From contig JAUUZN010000024.1 of NCBI GenBank assembly GCA_030589945.1, positions 1 to 34,153 on the forward strand: DNA of 34,153 nucleotides, read 5' to 3'. Origin of the DNA: Gammaproteobacteria bacterium (GTDB taxonomy: Bacteria; Pseudomonadota; Gammaproteobacteria; Enterobacterales; GCA-2746155). The notes beneath the pieces were generated by a model, which was not told the DNA's origin, did no database searches, and saw only the letters and a list, made by a program, of their open reading frames with translations. Both the position numbers and the translations under genes were made by a program. Positions 25,072 through 33,952 of the stretch are shown here, one piece after another; within the stretch, counting starts at the first letter, position 1; every line of letters starts with the position of its first letter.

Positions 25072-25896
25072 TTACGTTGTCGCTGTCATTTTTGAGCTCA
25101 CATTGAACTTTTTAAGTGCCTTGTCAAAATCGAATGCCATCGGTTTACATTCGCCATTACAGAGTTGACGGATCCTCTGCTCAGAGACCGGATATCCAAA
25201 TTGAGCATTTCTCATATGTATACGAAACTTCATCTGTGCCGTAGTCATCTTTATCATTAATTGCCATTGTTCGTCGGATAAAGAATTTTCTGATGTGCTA
25301 ACAATACCAAGCAGCATATGATCAAACTCATCTTCATAAACACGCTTGCAGGCCTTCGCAATTAAATCATTGATTGGTCCTGTGCCTTCAAGTTTCATAC
25401 CTTCTGAATAAAGGGTGCAATAGCCGCCTTCTGTGAAAAAGTGAGCACGTTTTCCTAAATCACCATATTCTTTGCAATGACCGGCTCTGAGTGACATAAG
25501 ATCATCATTTTCTTTCCAAACAGCCATTTCTTTCAGCTGCATTGGGGTAAGCTTCTCAGCATTTTCAACGGATAATGTATTATAAACATCTGCGAATAAG
25601 CAATAATGTTCAAATTCTTCGGCGAGTATTTCAGCTTGATTTCTAACTTGAACTCTACTGAAAGACTGTTCAATATTCATAAACTCATCATTCAACGTTT
25701 GCAAGGAAGCATAACAACCGTCCCACAACTCCTTATACATTTGCTTGGAAAGCCAGTTTTGGTCGGTTTGTTTATTTCTGATTGGGGAATTCCAGTAGGT
25801 GCGAACAACTTCTGCTTCAGCTTCCCAGTAAGGTGCATTTGAGTTAATGAGTTGCATTAATCCATCACACAAATTTAATTCCTGAAGATGTTTCAT
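25072..25896 (-). CDS. Ferritin-like di-iron-site protein, paired with a methyltransferase
   Basis: This 274-aa, mostly helical protein has no signal peptide. It contains two ExxH motifs about 96 residues apart: Glu94-x-x-His97 in ILAEEFEHYCLF and Glu190-x-x-His193 in VYEDEFDHMLLG. Additional acidic residues in helices before each (for example Glu56, Glu156, Glu165) could complete a di-iron carboxylate site as in ferritin-like oxidases. It is rich in aromatic residues and has Cys141, Cys160 and a C-terminal CNGEC (246-250). I do not recognise a named family. AGGA precedes the ATG, and the gene starts 9 bases after the methyltransferase stop, so the two are surely co-translated. The di-iron role is inferred from motif spacing only. 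Confidence 0.65.
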   Translation of the reverse strand: MKHLQELNLCDGLMQLINSNAPYWEAEAEVVRTYWNSPIRNKQTDQNWLSKQMYKELWDGCYASLQTLNDEFMNIEQSFSRVQVRNQAEILAEEFEHYCLFADVYNTLSVENAEKLTPMQLKEMAVWKENDDLMSLRAGHCKEYGDLGKRAHFFTEGGYCTLYSEGMKLEGTGPINDLIAKACKRVYEDEFDHMLLGIVSTSENSLSDEQWQLMIKMTTAQMKFRIHMRNAQFGYPVSEQRIRQLCNGECKPMAFDFDKALKKFNVSSKMTATT

Positions 25897-25905
25897 ACTA
25901 GGGTC

Positions 25906-26793
25906 CTAGCGAAATTGATTATTATGCTTTTTTTCAGCAATGATATACAAATACTCTGCACTATCTGGAACTGTAGGTCCACTCAGGTTTTTGTCTGATT
26001 GTTTACCTTGCTGCTTTATTTTAAATTTGTCAAATTTAAAGCCTGCCTTTAAAAACATGGTCTTCAATTCTGCATCTGATGTGACTGGATAACTGTAAAA
26101 ACGTTTCGTATAGGTCGCAGCGAGTTGTTGAATCTTCTTGGGATTTAATTCGAACATTGATTCCTTCGCTACTGCTCTAAGGTACACTTCGTCAATAAAT
26201 ACAGTCGCTTGGTTCGTGGAAAAATAAGCTTTTTTCTTTGTAAAGTCAGGACGAATTCTTTGTATTGTTATTACCTTACCGCCGACTCTTAATAGACTCG
26301 CCCAGCGATTGATTAAACTCTGCCGAGAAGACTGATCGAAATTCCCCATGAAGGCATGGGTACAGATGACATCAAATTTTTTTTCAGTGAAATAGTCTAA
26401 AATGTTTGATGTGATGGTCTGTATATTAATATTCTGTTGACGAGCATAGTGGTGAGTTAGTTCTAATGGTGTCTGGCAAATATCGACTGCAGTAATATCA
26501 GCGATTTCATTTTGATCTTTATAAGCTTGAAGTACGGTCTCTAACATAGAAAAATCAACAGCACCTGATACTAATATACGACTGAAATTGCCTTCATTCA
26601 CAAGAGAATTGAATGCGTCGATAAAAAATTGCTGGTGAACACTTGGATCAGAAACGAGTCCCAATGCTCTAAAGAACATCCAAGACCCATGATACCAAGA
26701 ACAGTTGTGTCCAAGTTCTTCATTATGGGCGCAATGTTGGTTTGCCAGTTGGTATGCTCTGTTGGCACTTTCTGCCAGTGACTTAGTGGTCAT
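25906..26793 (-). CDS. Class I SAM-dependent methyltransferase
   Basis: Starting at the ATG at 26793 this is 295 aa. The N-terminal segment CSWYHGSWMFFRALGLVSDP (31-50) is characteristic of a recognisable but unnamed methyltransferase group. The Rossmann core has motif I ILVSGAVDFSM (73-83), the acidic SAM-ribose residue Asp104 in TAVDICQTPLEL, FDVICTHAFMGNF (140-152) and LLRVGGKVITIQR. The substrate is unknown. It lies 27 bases after tal and 9 bases before the di-iron protein gene with no visible terminator, so it probably belongs to the same transcript as the upstream ABC genes. Confidence 0.82.
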   Translation of the reverse strand: MTTKSLAESANRAYQLANQHCAHNEELGHNCSWYHGSWMFFRALGLVSDPSVHQQFFIDAFNSLVNEGNFSRILVSGAVDFSMLETVLQAYKDQNEIADITAVDICQTPLELTHHYARQQNINIQTITSNILDYFTEKKFDVICTHAFMGNFDQSSRQSLINRWASLLRVGGKVITIQRIRPDFTKKKAYFSTNQATVFIDEVYLRAVAKESMFELNPKKIQQLAATYTKRFYSYPVTSDAELKTMFLKAGFKFDKFKIKQQGKQSDKNLSGPTVPDSAEYLYIIAEKKHNNQFR

Positions 26794-26820
26794 CTTTAAC
26801 AACTCAATTGATGATATTAT

Positions 26821-27774
26821 TTATAGTTTATCCGATAAAATCTTCTCTAGCTTAACTTGATCAACGACAAAGCCACGAATACCTTCGGCTGTTTTTTCAG
26901 TAGCCATGGCATTTTGATTCATCTGCCACCGAAAAACACTTTCTGTTAATTTGCTTGGTCGTTCGAGCGTTTCATCTGTTGGAGAAAGCTTTCGAGTAAT
27001 GGTTTCAGATTTAAGTGTGAGTTCAGCCATTAGGTTTGGGCTTATGGTGAGCCGATCACAGCCAGCAAGTTCTATAATCTCATCGATATTTCTGAAACTG
27101 GCTCCCATTACAATAGTGGGATACTGATGTTGTTTGTAATACTCATAGATTTCGGTAACTGATTGAACGCCCGGATCATCTGCAGCAGGATATCCATCTT
27201 TACCCGTTGATTTTTTATACCAGTCGAGTATTCGGCCGACAAAGGGTGAAATTAAGAACACGCCGGACTCCGCACAGGCGCGGGCTTGTGTAAAACTAAA
27301 AAGTAATGTGAGATTACAGTTAATACCTTCAGTTTCTAATATTTCAGCGGCTCTAATCCCTTCCCAGGTTGACGCGATTTTGATCAAAATTCTAGATTTA
27401 TCAATCCCCAAAAAATTATAAAGCTCTATTAATTGTCGAGCCTTCTGTACAGTCGCATTAGTGTCAAATGATAATCTTGCATCAACTTCTGTTGATACGC
27501 GCCCAGGTATTATTGAAAGTAATTTTTCACCAATAAGAACGCTCAGATAATCACCAGCTTTCTCAAGTTGAGTTTCAATTAGGTTAGATTCAGATTTTGC
27601 ATATTCGAGTGCTTTAACGATGGTCTCATCGTACTCAGCAAGTGCTACAGCTTTTAGTATGAGTGAAGGATTGGTTGTAGCATCCTCTGGTGAAAACTCG
27701 GCAATTGCTGTGAAATCGCCGGTATCAGCAACAACCTTAGTCATTGCTTTTAATTGCTCTAATTGGTTTGGCAT
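26821..27774 (-). CDS. tal: Transaldolase
   Basis: The start at 27774 gives 317 aa, exactly the length of E. coli TalB; AAAGG lies just upstream. Lys132 in [19 protein letters not shown] is the Schiff-base lysine at the same position as in TalB. Asp17, and [10 protein letters not shown] near residue 33, complete the conserved active-site set. It transfers dihydroxyacetone units between sugar phosphates in the non-oxidative pentose phosphate pathway. It sits 35 bases after the ABC permease gene. Confidence 0.97.
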   Translation of the reverse strand: MPNQLEQLKAMTKVVADTGDFTAIAEFSPEDATTNPSLILKAVALAEYDETIVKALEYAKSESNLIETQLEKAGDYLSVLIGEKLLSIIPGRVSTEVDARLSFDTNATVQKARQLIELYNFLGIDKSRILIKIASTWEGIRAAEILETEGINCNLTLLFSFTQARACAESGVFLISPFVGRILDWYKKSTGKDGYPAADDPGVQSVTEIYEYYKQHQYPTIVMGASFRNIDEIIELAGCDRLTISPNLMAELTLKSETITRKLSPTDETLERPSKLTESVFRWQMNQNAMATEKTAEGIRGFVVDQVKLEKILSDKL

Positions 27775-27809
27775 TGTTAGACCTTTATTTTTATTTAGTA
27801 AATACAATC

Positions 27810-28991
27810 TTAACTTGAAAACAGCATACTTTCTCTTTTGTATAATTTTATAGCAAGTAGGGTCAGAACAAATCCTGTAATTAATGAACCAGCGATTGAA
27901 GCTATAATAGAAATAATCGCCACATCGTCACCGCGCATAATTTGGTTAATGACTAGATTTTGACTCAATATAGGAACGGCCATCATCCATAATTTTTCTT
28001 TTACGGGCATTAGCATTAAAGCCATACTAGGAACCATGGGAATAAAAATTAACAGGTTCACATAGGTTTGAGCTTCTTTGAACGACTTACTAAACGTTGC
28101 GACGATTGTTTGTAGTGAAGCTGCAAGTACTGCCAGAGGCGCTAATACAATTGTTAATATGGATAAGGTTTTCACTCCTAAATTTAATGACATTCCTAAT
28201 TCTTCCAGTGGCATAAAGGGCATCACCAGTTTAAATGTTATGAGGGTGAGAGCCATGGTAATTAATCCGTAGGTAACCGTTGCATATAACTTTCCTAATA
28301 ATAAATCAGAACGTTTAATTGGATTAAGAAGTAAAGCCTCAAGAGAGTTACGTTCTTTTTCACCCGCCATGGTGTCGATGGCGAGATACATACTGCCCAT
28401 AAATAGCCCCAGTATGAGTGCGTACGGTAAAAAGGTCATGATCCGTGCGGCCTTTGATTGTGCCGTAGATACATCGTGACTTTCAACAGTGATTGCTCTG
28501 AGTATGAGTGGGCTGACACCTCTTAGAACTAGTCGACTCATGCCAATAGTCTGAGAATATTCATTGATTAAGGACTTGATGCGCTTTTGGGTAACATTAA
28601 CAGCACCCTTGGCTGTCGCATCATAATAAACCTCAATTTTTGCAGGTGTTCCTTTGGCGAAGGTTTCAGAAAAAGTGTCTGGGATAACAATGACAGCTTC
28701 TTCGTCTTTGTTCAAAATAGCAGACTTAGGATCGCCGCTGAACTCCTTGATTTTGACATTCTCTGTTCTCAGGAAACTGATAAAGCTTTGCGCATTAGCA
28801 GCACCCATAATCGTCATTTCTAATTGCGATTCAGCCTTGTCTTTTTGCATGTTGATTATGAAATTCATCATTACCACAAAAATAACAGGCATGAATACGG
28901 CGCCCATAAAGATGGAGGACATTAGAGTTTTACGATCACGAAAATTATCGGTAATTTCCTTTTTTGTGACAACTAAAATTTGCTTATTCAT
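27810..28991 (-). CDS. ABC-2 type permease (NatB-like)
   Basis: The ATG at 28991 is preceded by GGAGAAGG and overlaps the ATPase stop by 8 bases; the 393-aa product starts [23 protein letters not shown], the usual NatB-type N-terminus. One helix near residues 20-42 is followed by a large extracytoplasmic domain, then about five helices with the conserved [26 protein letters not shown] motif. NatB-like permeases work with a NatA ATPase in export, in Bacillus of sodium. The substrate here is unknown. Confidence 0.88.
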   Translation of the reverse strand: MNKQILVVTKKEITDNFRDRKTLMSSIFMGAVFMPVIFVVMMNFIINMQKDKAESQLEMTIMGAANAQSFISFLRTENVKIKEFSGDPKSAILNKDEEAVIVIPDTFSETFAKGTPAKIEVYYDATAKGAVNVTQKRIKSLINEYSQTIGMSRLVLRGVSPLILRAITVESHDVSTAQSKAARIMTFLPYALILGLFMGSMYLAIDTMAGEKERNSLEALLLNPIKRSDLLLGKLYATVTYGLITMALTLITFKLVMPFMPLEELGMSLNLGVKTLSILTIVLAPLAVLAASLQTIVATFSKSFKEAQTYVNLLIFIPMVPSMALMLMPVKEKLWMMAVPILSQNLVINQIMRGDDVAIISIIASIAGSLITGFVLTLLAIKLYKRESMLFSS

Positions 28992-29715
28992 GACCTTCTC
29001 CATCAGTAACAATATGCACGAAGGCATCTTCTAAGTTATCCTTTCCCGTTTGTTCGTGTAGCTCTTGTTCAGTACCAGACGCACAGACGGTACCATCATG
29101 AATAACTAATATATCATCACTGACTGCTGAAACTTCTTGCATTACATGGGATGAAAACAAAATACATTTACCTCGAGCTTTCTCTTTTCTGAGGAAGGTT
29201 CTAACTCCACGGGTACTCATCACGTCCAATCCGTTTGTCGGTTCATCTAAGATGATGTTCTTAGGGTCATGCACTAGTGCTCTGGCGATGGCGACCTTCA
29301 CCCTTTGACCTTGTGAAAAACCTTCGGTTTTGCGATCAATAAAATCTTCCATTCTTAAATCAGCAACTAATGAGTCAGTTCTAGATTTAATATCCGCCTC
29401 AGTCATTCCATGAAGTCGTCCGAAATATGAAATATTTTCACGTGCAGTTAATCGCTTATACAAACCTCGTGTATCAGGTAGTACTCCTAATAATGAACGT
29501 GCTTTTTCGGGCTCTGATACGGGATCAATACCGTCAATTAGAACCTGACCAGATTCAGGTGTTATCAATGAATAAATCATTCTAAGACTGGTTGTTTTAC
29601 CCGCTCCATTTGCTCCTAACAGAGCGGTTATTTGATTATTGGGTGCTGTGAATGTAACCTCTTTAACGGCTTTCACATCGCCAAAACTTTTACTTATTGC
29701 TTTTACTTCAATCAT
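28984..29715 (-). CDS. ABC transporter ATP-binding protein (NatA-like)
   Basis: This 243-aa ATPase has Walker A GANGAGKT (34-41), signature SQGQR (134-138), Walker B IILDE (154-158) and the H-loop SSHVMQEV. It has the single-domain form typical of ABC-2 exporters such as NatA. Its start overlaps the upstream peptidase gene stop by 4 bases and its stop overlaps the permease start, so the three are translationally coupled. Confidence 0.94.
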   Translation of the reverse strand: MIEVKAISKSFGDVKAVKEVTFTAPNNQITALLGANGAGKTTSLRMIYSLITPESGQVLIDGIDPVSEPEKARSLLGVLPDTRGLYKRLTARENISYFGRLHGMTEADIKSRTDSLVADLRMEDFIDRKTEGFSQGQRVKVAIARALVHDPKNIILDEPTNGLDVMSTRGVRTFLRKEKARGKCILFSSHVMQEVSAVSDDILVIHDGTVCASGTEQELHEQTGKDNLEDAFVHIVTDGEGHE

Positions 29716-31163
29716 TGTTTTGGCCCCATCATGGTTATAAAAAACGGCGTATAATCAAAATCATCCATACATTCGACATCAAGCTCTTGCTTAGGGTCAG
29801 TGATGAAATCATTAATAATGGTCGGCATACATCCCAGCGGGAATACATTATGCCCCTGTCCCTTTGCAATCAAATGTTGAGAGTTGGACAAGGTCTGTAG
29901 GGTGGTTTCAGCAAAGGATGGGGGCGTCACAGGATCAAGTTCACCAGATAATAACAATACAGGAAGATCTGAAGTGACAGGGTCCTTAAAGCTTGAATCC
30001 ATGGTGAGATGTGGCCATACATCACAGCTTTTCTTGAGGTAACCCAGAAAGTCCTCATCGAAGATATAGTGTTCAGCCTCTACTCTATGCTCAGTATAAA
30101 AGGGCGCATCTTCAGCGCAAAGAATTGAGATTTCAACGTTTGTCATACTCTCATCCATTGAACTCGCTATCATATTTGCCTGTGATGCTAAGGTCTCAAA
30201 TTGTCCGTCAGTGGCTTTTTGAATCATCAGAGGTAATAGATTCATGCCTGATGCTGAATAGGAAAACATCCTAATCGCCATAGCAAGAGATTCTTTTGAA
30301 AGCGTCATCTCCTCATATTCACCGGTCCTATGGTCTTGAATTCGAACGATAGTTTTTTCTGTCTCAACCTTTTCAAATAAAGCCCACATTTTTGACTCGA
30401 CATCTCCAAAGGCATCGTGACAGGCAGGTTGTTTAGCACATTGCGCAAATTGTTTTTGTAATGCAGTGATCAGATTGACCTCATGACTTGCAGCGAGTGG
30501 TTCTTGTTGAGGCACGACACCATCTAGAATCACTGTACGAATAGATTCAGGAAAAAGTTTTATATAGGTCAGCGCTTTCCTGGTCCCATAAGAAATCCCT
30601 ATGATGTTCCATTTATCAATGTTGAGCGCTTCACGAACCTCTTCAAGGTCCTTGATTGATTCAGTAGTCGTGTAATATCGAGTATCGGCATCTAGGTTTG
30701 CAGCACATTTCTCAAGTTCAGGGTAAATAATGTCAGGATTTTTTAGTGCTTTTTTCTGTAACTCTTTATCAAAATCGCACTTAAGAGGATTTGACTTTCC
30801 AGTGCCACGTTGATCCACTAAAACGATATCACGATCTTTTAGTATTTTTCTAAAGCCATGAGCGACACTAATGTATGAACTGACAGCAGATTGTCCAGGA
30901 CCTCCAGCGAGCATGATGACTGGATCATTAAGTTTCTTAGTGGATTTTGTTCGGATGATTGCGATATTAAGATCAATCATTCGAGAAGCATTATCTCTAT
31001 TTTCGGCAACTGCTAAAGTTCCGCATTCTGCTTTAACTGTTCGCCCTCCAGCTTCAGAGCCAATTCTACATTCTGATAATTTAATTGCAGATACCTCACT
31101 TGCCGATAAGTAAGAACTCATTAATATGAAGCAAACCAAAAGTGTCTGATTAAAGACTTTCAT
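29712..31163 (-). CDS. Secreted TAP-like / proline iminopeptidase-type alpha/beta hydrolase
   Basis: This 483-aa protein has a Sec signal peptide (MKVFNQTLLVCFILMSSYLSAS). The hydrolase core shows the oxyanion-hole region LAGGPGQSAVSSY (85-97), VDQRGTGKSNP, nucleophile Ser191 in GISYGTR, acid Asp in LSGELDPVTPP and His in GQGHNVF. The insertion and C-terminal part match the TAP-like (tripeptidyl aminopeptidase) group acting on N-terminal residues of peptides. It is the first gene of the minus-strand run and overlaps the ABC ATPase gene by 4 bases, which suggests that the exporter and this periplasmic peptidase work on the same material. Confidence 0.87.
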   Translation of the reverse strand: MKVFNQTLLVCFILMSSYLSASEVSAIKLSECRIGSEAGGRTVKAECGTLAVAENRDNASRMIDLNIAIIRTKSTKKLNDPVIMLAGGPGQSAVSSYISVAHGFRKILKDRDIVLVDQRGTGKSNPLKCDFDKELQKKALKNPDIIYPELEKCAANLDADTRYYTTTESIKDLEEVREALNIDKWNIIGISYGTRKALTYIKLFPESIRTVILDGVVPQQEPLAASHEVNLITALQKQFAQCAKQPACHDAFGDVESKMWALFEKVETEKTIVRIQDHRTGEYEEMTLSKESLAMAIRMFSYSASGMNLLPLMIQKATDGQFETLASQANMIASSMDESMTNVEISILCAEDAPFYTEHRVEAEHYIFDEDFLGYLKKSCDVWPHLTMDSSFKDPVTSDLPVLLLSGELDPVTPPSFAETTLQTLSNSQHLIAKGQGHNVFPLGCMPTIINDFITDPKQELDVECMDDFDYTPFFITMMGPKQ

Positions 31164-31214
31164 AATATTACTTTTCCCTATAATTTTGAGGCTTGAATTT
31201 TACGTCATAAATGG

Positions 31215-31242
31215 ATTATAAAATAGCGTCTCATACGCTCAA
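31215..31242 (-). promoter_or_regulatory. Sigma-70 promoter for the minus-strand peptidase-ABC operon
   Basis: Read on the minus strand: TTGAGC (31242-31237), a 16-base spacer and a perfect TATAAT (31220-31215). The likely start site is near 31208, about 45 bases before the peptidase ATG. No comparable promoter was seen further down the six-gene run. Confidence 0.6.
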
Positions 31243-31317
31243 TTGTATCAAAGTATTAGATGTTGAATCATTTGATATTCGATGTTTAAGCCAAATCGTT
31301 ATTAGATTTAATTAATT

Positions 31318-31416
31318 GGGGTCAGAGTGAATTTAAATAGTGGTTGAAAATAGGGGTCAGAGTGAATTAAAATAGATGTTGAAAATAGGGTCTGAAAATA
31401 GGGGTCAGAGTGAATT
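31318..31416 (+). repeat. Three direct copies of a GGGGTCAGAGTGAATT repeat
   Basis: The 16-base motif GGGGTCAGAGTGAATT occurs at 31318-31333, 31353-31368 and 31401-31416, linked by similar spacers containing TTGAAAATA; the first two are 35 bases apart. GGGGTCAGAGT-type repeats are, in my recollection, common near REP-associated tyrosine transposase (IS200-like) genes in Gammaproteobacteria, but no transposase is present here. Confidence 0.85.
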
Positions 31417-31481
31417 TATTATGGGTAAAAAATTAGCCATAATAAATTCACTCTGACCCCTATTTTCAGACCCTATTTTCA
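31380..31481. repeat. Perfect 45-bp inverted repeat with 12-base loop
   Basis: The left arm 31380-31424 and the right arm 31437-31481 are perfect reverse complements over 45 bases, separated by 12 bases (31425-31436). Each arm contains the GGGGTCAGAGTGAATT motif (right arm copy at 31445-31460, inverted) and two TGAAAATAGGG blocks. As RNA this would be an extremely stable hairpin; as DNA a cruciform. It ends 33 bases before the dusA ATG. It is probably a REP/BIME- or MITE-like element. Confidence 0.93.
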
Positions 31482-31514
31482 GACTCCTATTTAACAGGCT
31501 TAATTATTAACTAT

Positions 31515-32528
31515 ATGATTTCTCGGACAATCTCTGTGGCACCAATGCTCGATTGGACCGATCGCCATGACCGTTATTTTTTACGATTAATCTCCAAACA
31601 TGCATTGTTGTATACGGAGATGATTACTACCGGTGCTATTTTACATGGCAATAAAGATCATCTATTAGGATTTGATTCCGCTGAGCAACCCGTTGCAATC
31701 CAACTGGGGGGGAGTGACCCTTCAGACTTGGCTAAATGTGCTGTCATTGCCGAGCAGTGGGGATATTCTGAAATCAATCTGAATGTTGGTTGCCCAAGTG
31801 ATCGTGTTCAGTCAGGAAAATTTGGAGCCTGTCTGATGGCTGAGCCTGAGTTAGTTCGAGATTGCATGAAAGCGATGATTGATGCGGTTAAGATTCCCGT
31901 CACTGTAAAATCAAGAATTGGAATCGACCGCAGTGACTCTTTTGATGAATTAAAAAGTTTTGTCACTAGGGTGAGGGATTCGGGATGTAACACCTTTATA
32001 ATTCATGCTCGCAAAGCTTGGTTAGATGGGCTTAGTCCAAAAGAGAATCGTAGTATCCCACCCTTATGTTACGACCGTGTTTATAAAATTAAAAAACAAT
32101 TTCCTGATTTAGAAATTATCATTAATGGCGGTATCAACACACTGGAAGAATGTGACGAGCATCTAAAGTATGTTGATGGTGTAATGATTGGTAGAGAAGC
32201 CTATCAAAACCCGTACTTACTCTCAGAAGTTGACAGTCGCTATTACGGCTCTACTCATTCAGTTCCATCTCGACTAGAAATTATTAATTCAATGATTCCT
32301 TATATTGAAAAGCATTTAGCTGCGGGGGGAAAGCTGGGACAGGTATCTAGGCATCTTCTTGGATTGTTTCAGGCTCAACCCGGAGCCAAGTATTGGCGCC
32401 GCTACATCAGTGAAAATGCTCATCATCAAGGAGCCGGTATTGAAGTCATCAATGAAGCACTTGTCGTGATGAAAGTGCAGGCAGATAGAATTGAAAATAG
32501 ATTGGTGAAAATGACCAATGATTCGTAG
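31515..32528 (+). CDS. dusA: tRNA-dihydrouridine(20/20a) synthase DusA
   Basis: This 337-aa FMN enzyme reduces uridines in the tRNA D-loop. It opens with [22 protein letters not shown] and [14 protein letters not shown], the DusA-type start, then [20 protein letters not shown] with the catalytic Cys in [44 protein letters not shown] and [15 protein letters not shown] for FMN phosphate binding. Length matches E. coli DusA (330-345). The start at 31515 keeps the conserved N-terminus, though its ribosome binding site is poor. The 45-bp inverted repeat ends 33 bases upstream. Confidence 0.95.
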   Translation: MISRTISVAPMLDWTDRHDRYFLRLISKHALLYTEMITTGAILHGNKDHLLGFDSAEQPVAIQLGGSDPSDLAKCAVIAEQWGYSEINLNVGCPSDRVQSGKFGACLMAEPELVRDCMKAMIDAVKIPVTVKSRIGIDRSDSFDELKSFVTRVRDSGCNTFIIHARKAWLDGLSPKENRSIPPLCYDRVYKIKKQFPDLEIIINGGINTLEECDEHLKYVDGVMIGREAYQNPYLLSEVDSRYYGSTHSVPSRLEIINSMIPYIEKHLAAGGKLGQVSRHLLGLFQAQPGAKYWRRYISENAHHQGAGIEVINEALVVMKVQADRIENRLVKMTNDS

Positions 32529-32644
32529 AACATCGCTTTTATGATTAATAAATTAACAATTAGCACGATATAAATTTTCATACGCCATCAACAATAGTCT
32601 AATAAAGTCAATAAAAACAGGCGCATACCTTTAAAAAAATATTC

Positions 32645-32660
32645 TGGCATGAAATCTGTA
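32645..32660 (+). promoter_or_regulatory. Degenerate sigma-54-like promoter upstream of pspA
   Basis: TGGCATGAAATCTGTA has the -24 GG of a sigma-54 promoter and the right spacing to a -12 element, but the -12 reads CTGT instead of TTGC. psp operons are classically sigma-54/PspF controlled, so the position is suggestive. No PspF gene is in the window. Confidence 0.3.
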
Positions 32661-32711
32661 TAACCTCTTAGTAAGTAGCAAATAAATTCGTAAATGAGAG
32701 AGGAACATAAA

Positions 32712-33377
32712 ATGGGAATATTCACACGGTTTGCAGACATCGTAAATTCAAACTTAAATTCTATGCTTGATCGCGCAGAAGACCCAGCCAAGATGTTGGT
32801 ACTGATCATTCAAGAAATGGAACAGACTCTCGTTGAGGTTCGTTCTTCATCAGTAAAAACCATTGCAGAGAAAAAAGAGCTTAAGCGTTATATGGCTGAT
32901 GTCTCTAAAGGCATCACACGCTGGGCTGAAAAGGCTGAACTTGCAATTAGTAAAGGAAGAGATGATCTTGCCAGAGCAGCTCTTGTAGAAAAGCAGGCAC
33001 TGGAAGACTCTTTTGTTGCACAAGAGAGTGAGCTAGTTGAACTTGAATCTGCACTTGCAAGACTTAATGAAGACATTGGCCACTTACAGGAAAAATTGCA
33101 GGACGCTAAGAGTCGTAGAGCTGCAATGAACCTTCGTCAGAAGACGGTAGTCAGTCGCATAAAAGTTAAAAAGCAACTGAATAAAAAATCAATCGAAACT
33201 GCATTTAATAAATTTGAAGAATATGAACAGAAGATGGATCGCCTTGAAGCTGAAGTCGAGTCATTTGATTTGGGTCGTAGCCAGTCACTCAGTGATCAGA
33301 TTGAGCAGTTAGTTGTGAATGAAAAGGTAGAAGATGAGTTAGAGGCCTTAAAAACGAAGTATAAAAAGGCGAGCTAA
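32712..33377 (+). CDS. pspA: Phage shock protein A (PspA/IM30 family)
   Basis: The ATG at 32712 follows AGAGGAA and gives 221 aa (MGIFTRFADIVNSNLNSMLDRAEDPAKML), the canonical PspA start; an in-frame ATG at 32694 is not used. After the amphipathic N-terminal helix the protein is almost entirely coiled coil (LIIQEMEQTLVEVRSSSVKTIA to ESELVELESALARLNEDIGHLQEKL). PspA binds stressed inner membrane and, in enterobacteria, inhibits PspF. pspC follows after 89 bases. Confidence 0.95.
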   Translation: MGIFTRFADIVNSNLNSMLDRAEDPAKMLVLIIQEMEQTLVEVRSSSVKTIAEKKELKRYMADVSKGITRWAEKAELAISKGRDDLARAALVEKQALEDSFVAQESELVELESALARLNEDIGHLQEKLQDAKSRRAAMNLRQKTVVSRIKVKKQLNKKSIETAFNKFEEYEQKMDRLEAEVESFDLGRSQSLSDQIEQLVVNEKVEDELEALKTKYKKAS

Positions 33378-33396
33378 TTAGTTTTATGAAACAGAA

Positions 33397-33420
33397 GGGA
33401 AGAGCTTTACTGCTCTTCCC
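33397..33420 (+). terminator. Hairpin between pspA and pspC
   Basis: A perfect 9-bp stem GGGAAGAGC / GCTCTTCCC (33397-33405 and 33412-33420) with a 6-base loop lies 20 bases after pspA. There is no T run, so it is a weak terminator at best. It may attenuate or protect the pspA message and lower pspC expression. Confidence 0.5.
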
Positions 33421-33466
33421 CAATTTAATCATAGATAGCATGTATTGGGAGCACTAGGAGAGAGTC

Positions 33467-33700
33467 ATGAAATTTAATGATAGAGATGATGTTATATCCA
33501 GAAACAAACTATACCGTAACACTCGCAAAGCACGTTTGATGGGAGTGTGTGCTGGGCTTGCAGATTTTTATGACACGGATAGACATTTGGTACGAATACT
33601 AACCATTGTCTCTGGATTCTTTTTTACTACGCCGACCATCTGTATTTATTTAATCGCAGCAGTGATACTTCCAAGAAGACCAGGCTGGAGTTATTTGTAA
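33467..33700 (+). CDS. pspC: PspC-domain membrane protein, short form
   Basis: This 77-aa protein is a minimal PspC domain: NKLYRNTRKARLMGVCAGLADFYDTDRHLVRILTIVSGFF, then the membrane helix TPTICIYLIAAVILPRR. It lacks the extra C-terminal region of the 119-aa E. coli PspC. PspC senses membrane stress and recruits PspA. AGGAGAG precedes the ATG. No pspB is present before it. Confidence 0.92.
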   Translation: MKFNDRDDVISRNKLYRNTRKARLMGVCAGLADFYDTDRHLVRILTIVSGFFFTTPTICIYLIAAVILPRRPGWSYL

Positions 33701-33739
33701 GAAAATAAATATCTAAATAAGGTATAGGGACTCATTTCA

Positions 33740-33898
33740 ATGAACGGACGTAGTAGAACACTTTTTTATTGTTTTCTCGCACTCATTTGCTATAGCCTTG
33801 TATCCATAGTGTCTACAGGCTATTCATTGATCGTTTTTATCACGGTTGGTGTGGCTTCAGAAATTCTAATGTGGCTTAACATCTTTCGGCGACGCTGA
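33740..33898 (+). CDS. 52-aa small membrane protein in the psp locus
   Basis: The frame from the ATG at 33740 encodes MNGRSRTLFYCFLALICYSL..., ending in WLNIFRRR. It has two hydrophobic segments (about residues 8-25 and 28-47) and basic ends, so a two-helix inner-membrane hairpin is likely. It begins 39 bases after pspC, with TATAGGGA upstream as a possible weak ribosome binding site. Size and place suggest a PspB/PspG-like accessory role, but I see no sequence match to either. Confidence 0.55.
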   Translation: MNGRSRTLFYCFLALICYSLVSIVSTGYSLIVFITVGVASEILMWLNIFRRR

Positions 33899-33952
33899 AA
33901 CAATATCAACAATTGATTTTTGTATGTTGTCGATTAAGGTTCCGGTTCTTAG

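Larger units (their letters stand above)
31164..31514. other. 351-base non-coding interval between divergent peptidase and dusA genes
   Basis: The interval holds a minus-strand promoter (31215-31242) and a repeat cluster with a very long inverted repeat (31318-31481). I see no credible small gene in it. The 76 bases between promoter and repeats (31243-31317) show nothing recognisable. dusA has no good Shine-Dalgarno sequence in its last 30 bases. Confidence 0.7.

Noticed and set aside
31318-31481. CRISPR array
   Set aside because: The repeats are few, differ in spacing, and one copy is inverted within a long palindrome; no cas genes are present. A REP/MITE-like element fits better.
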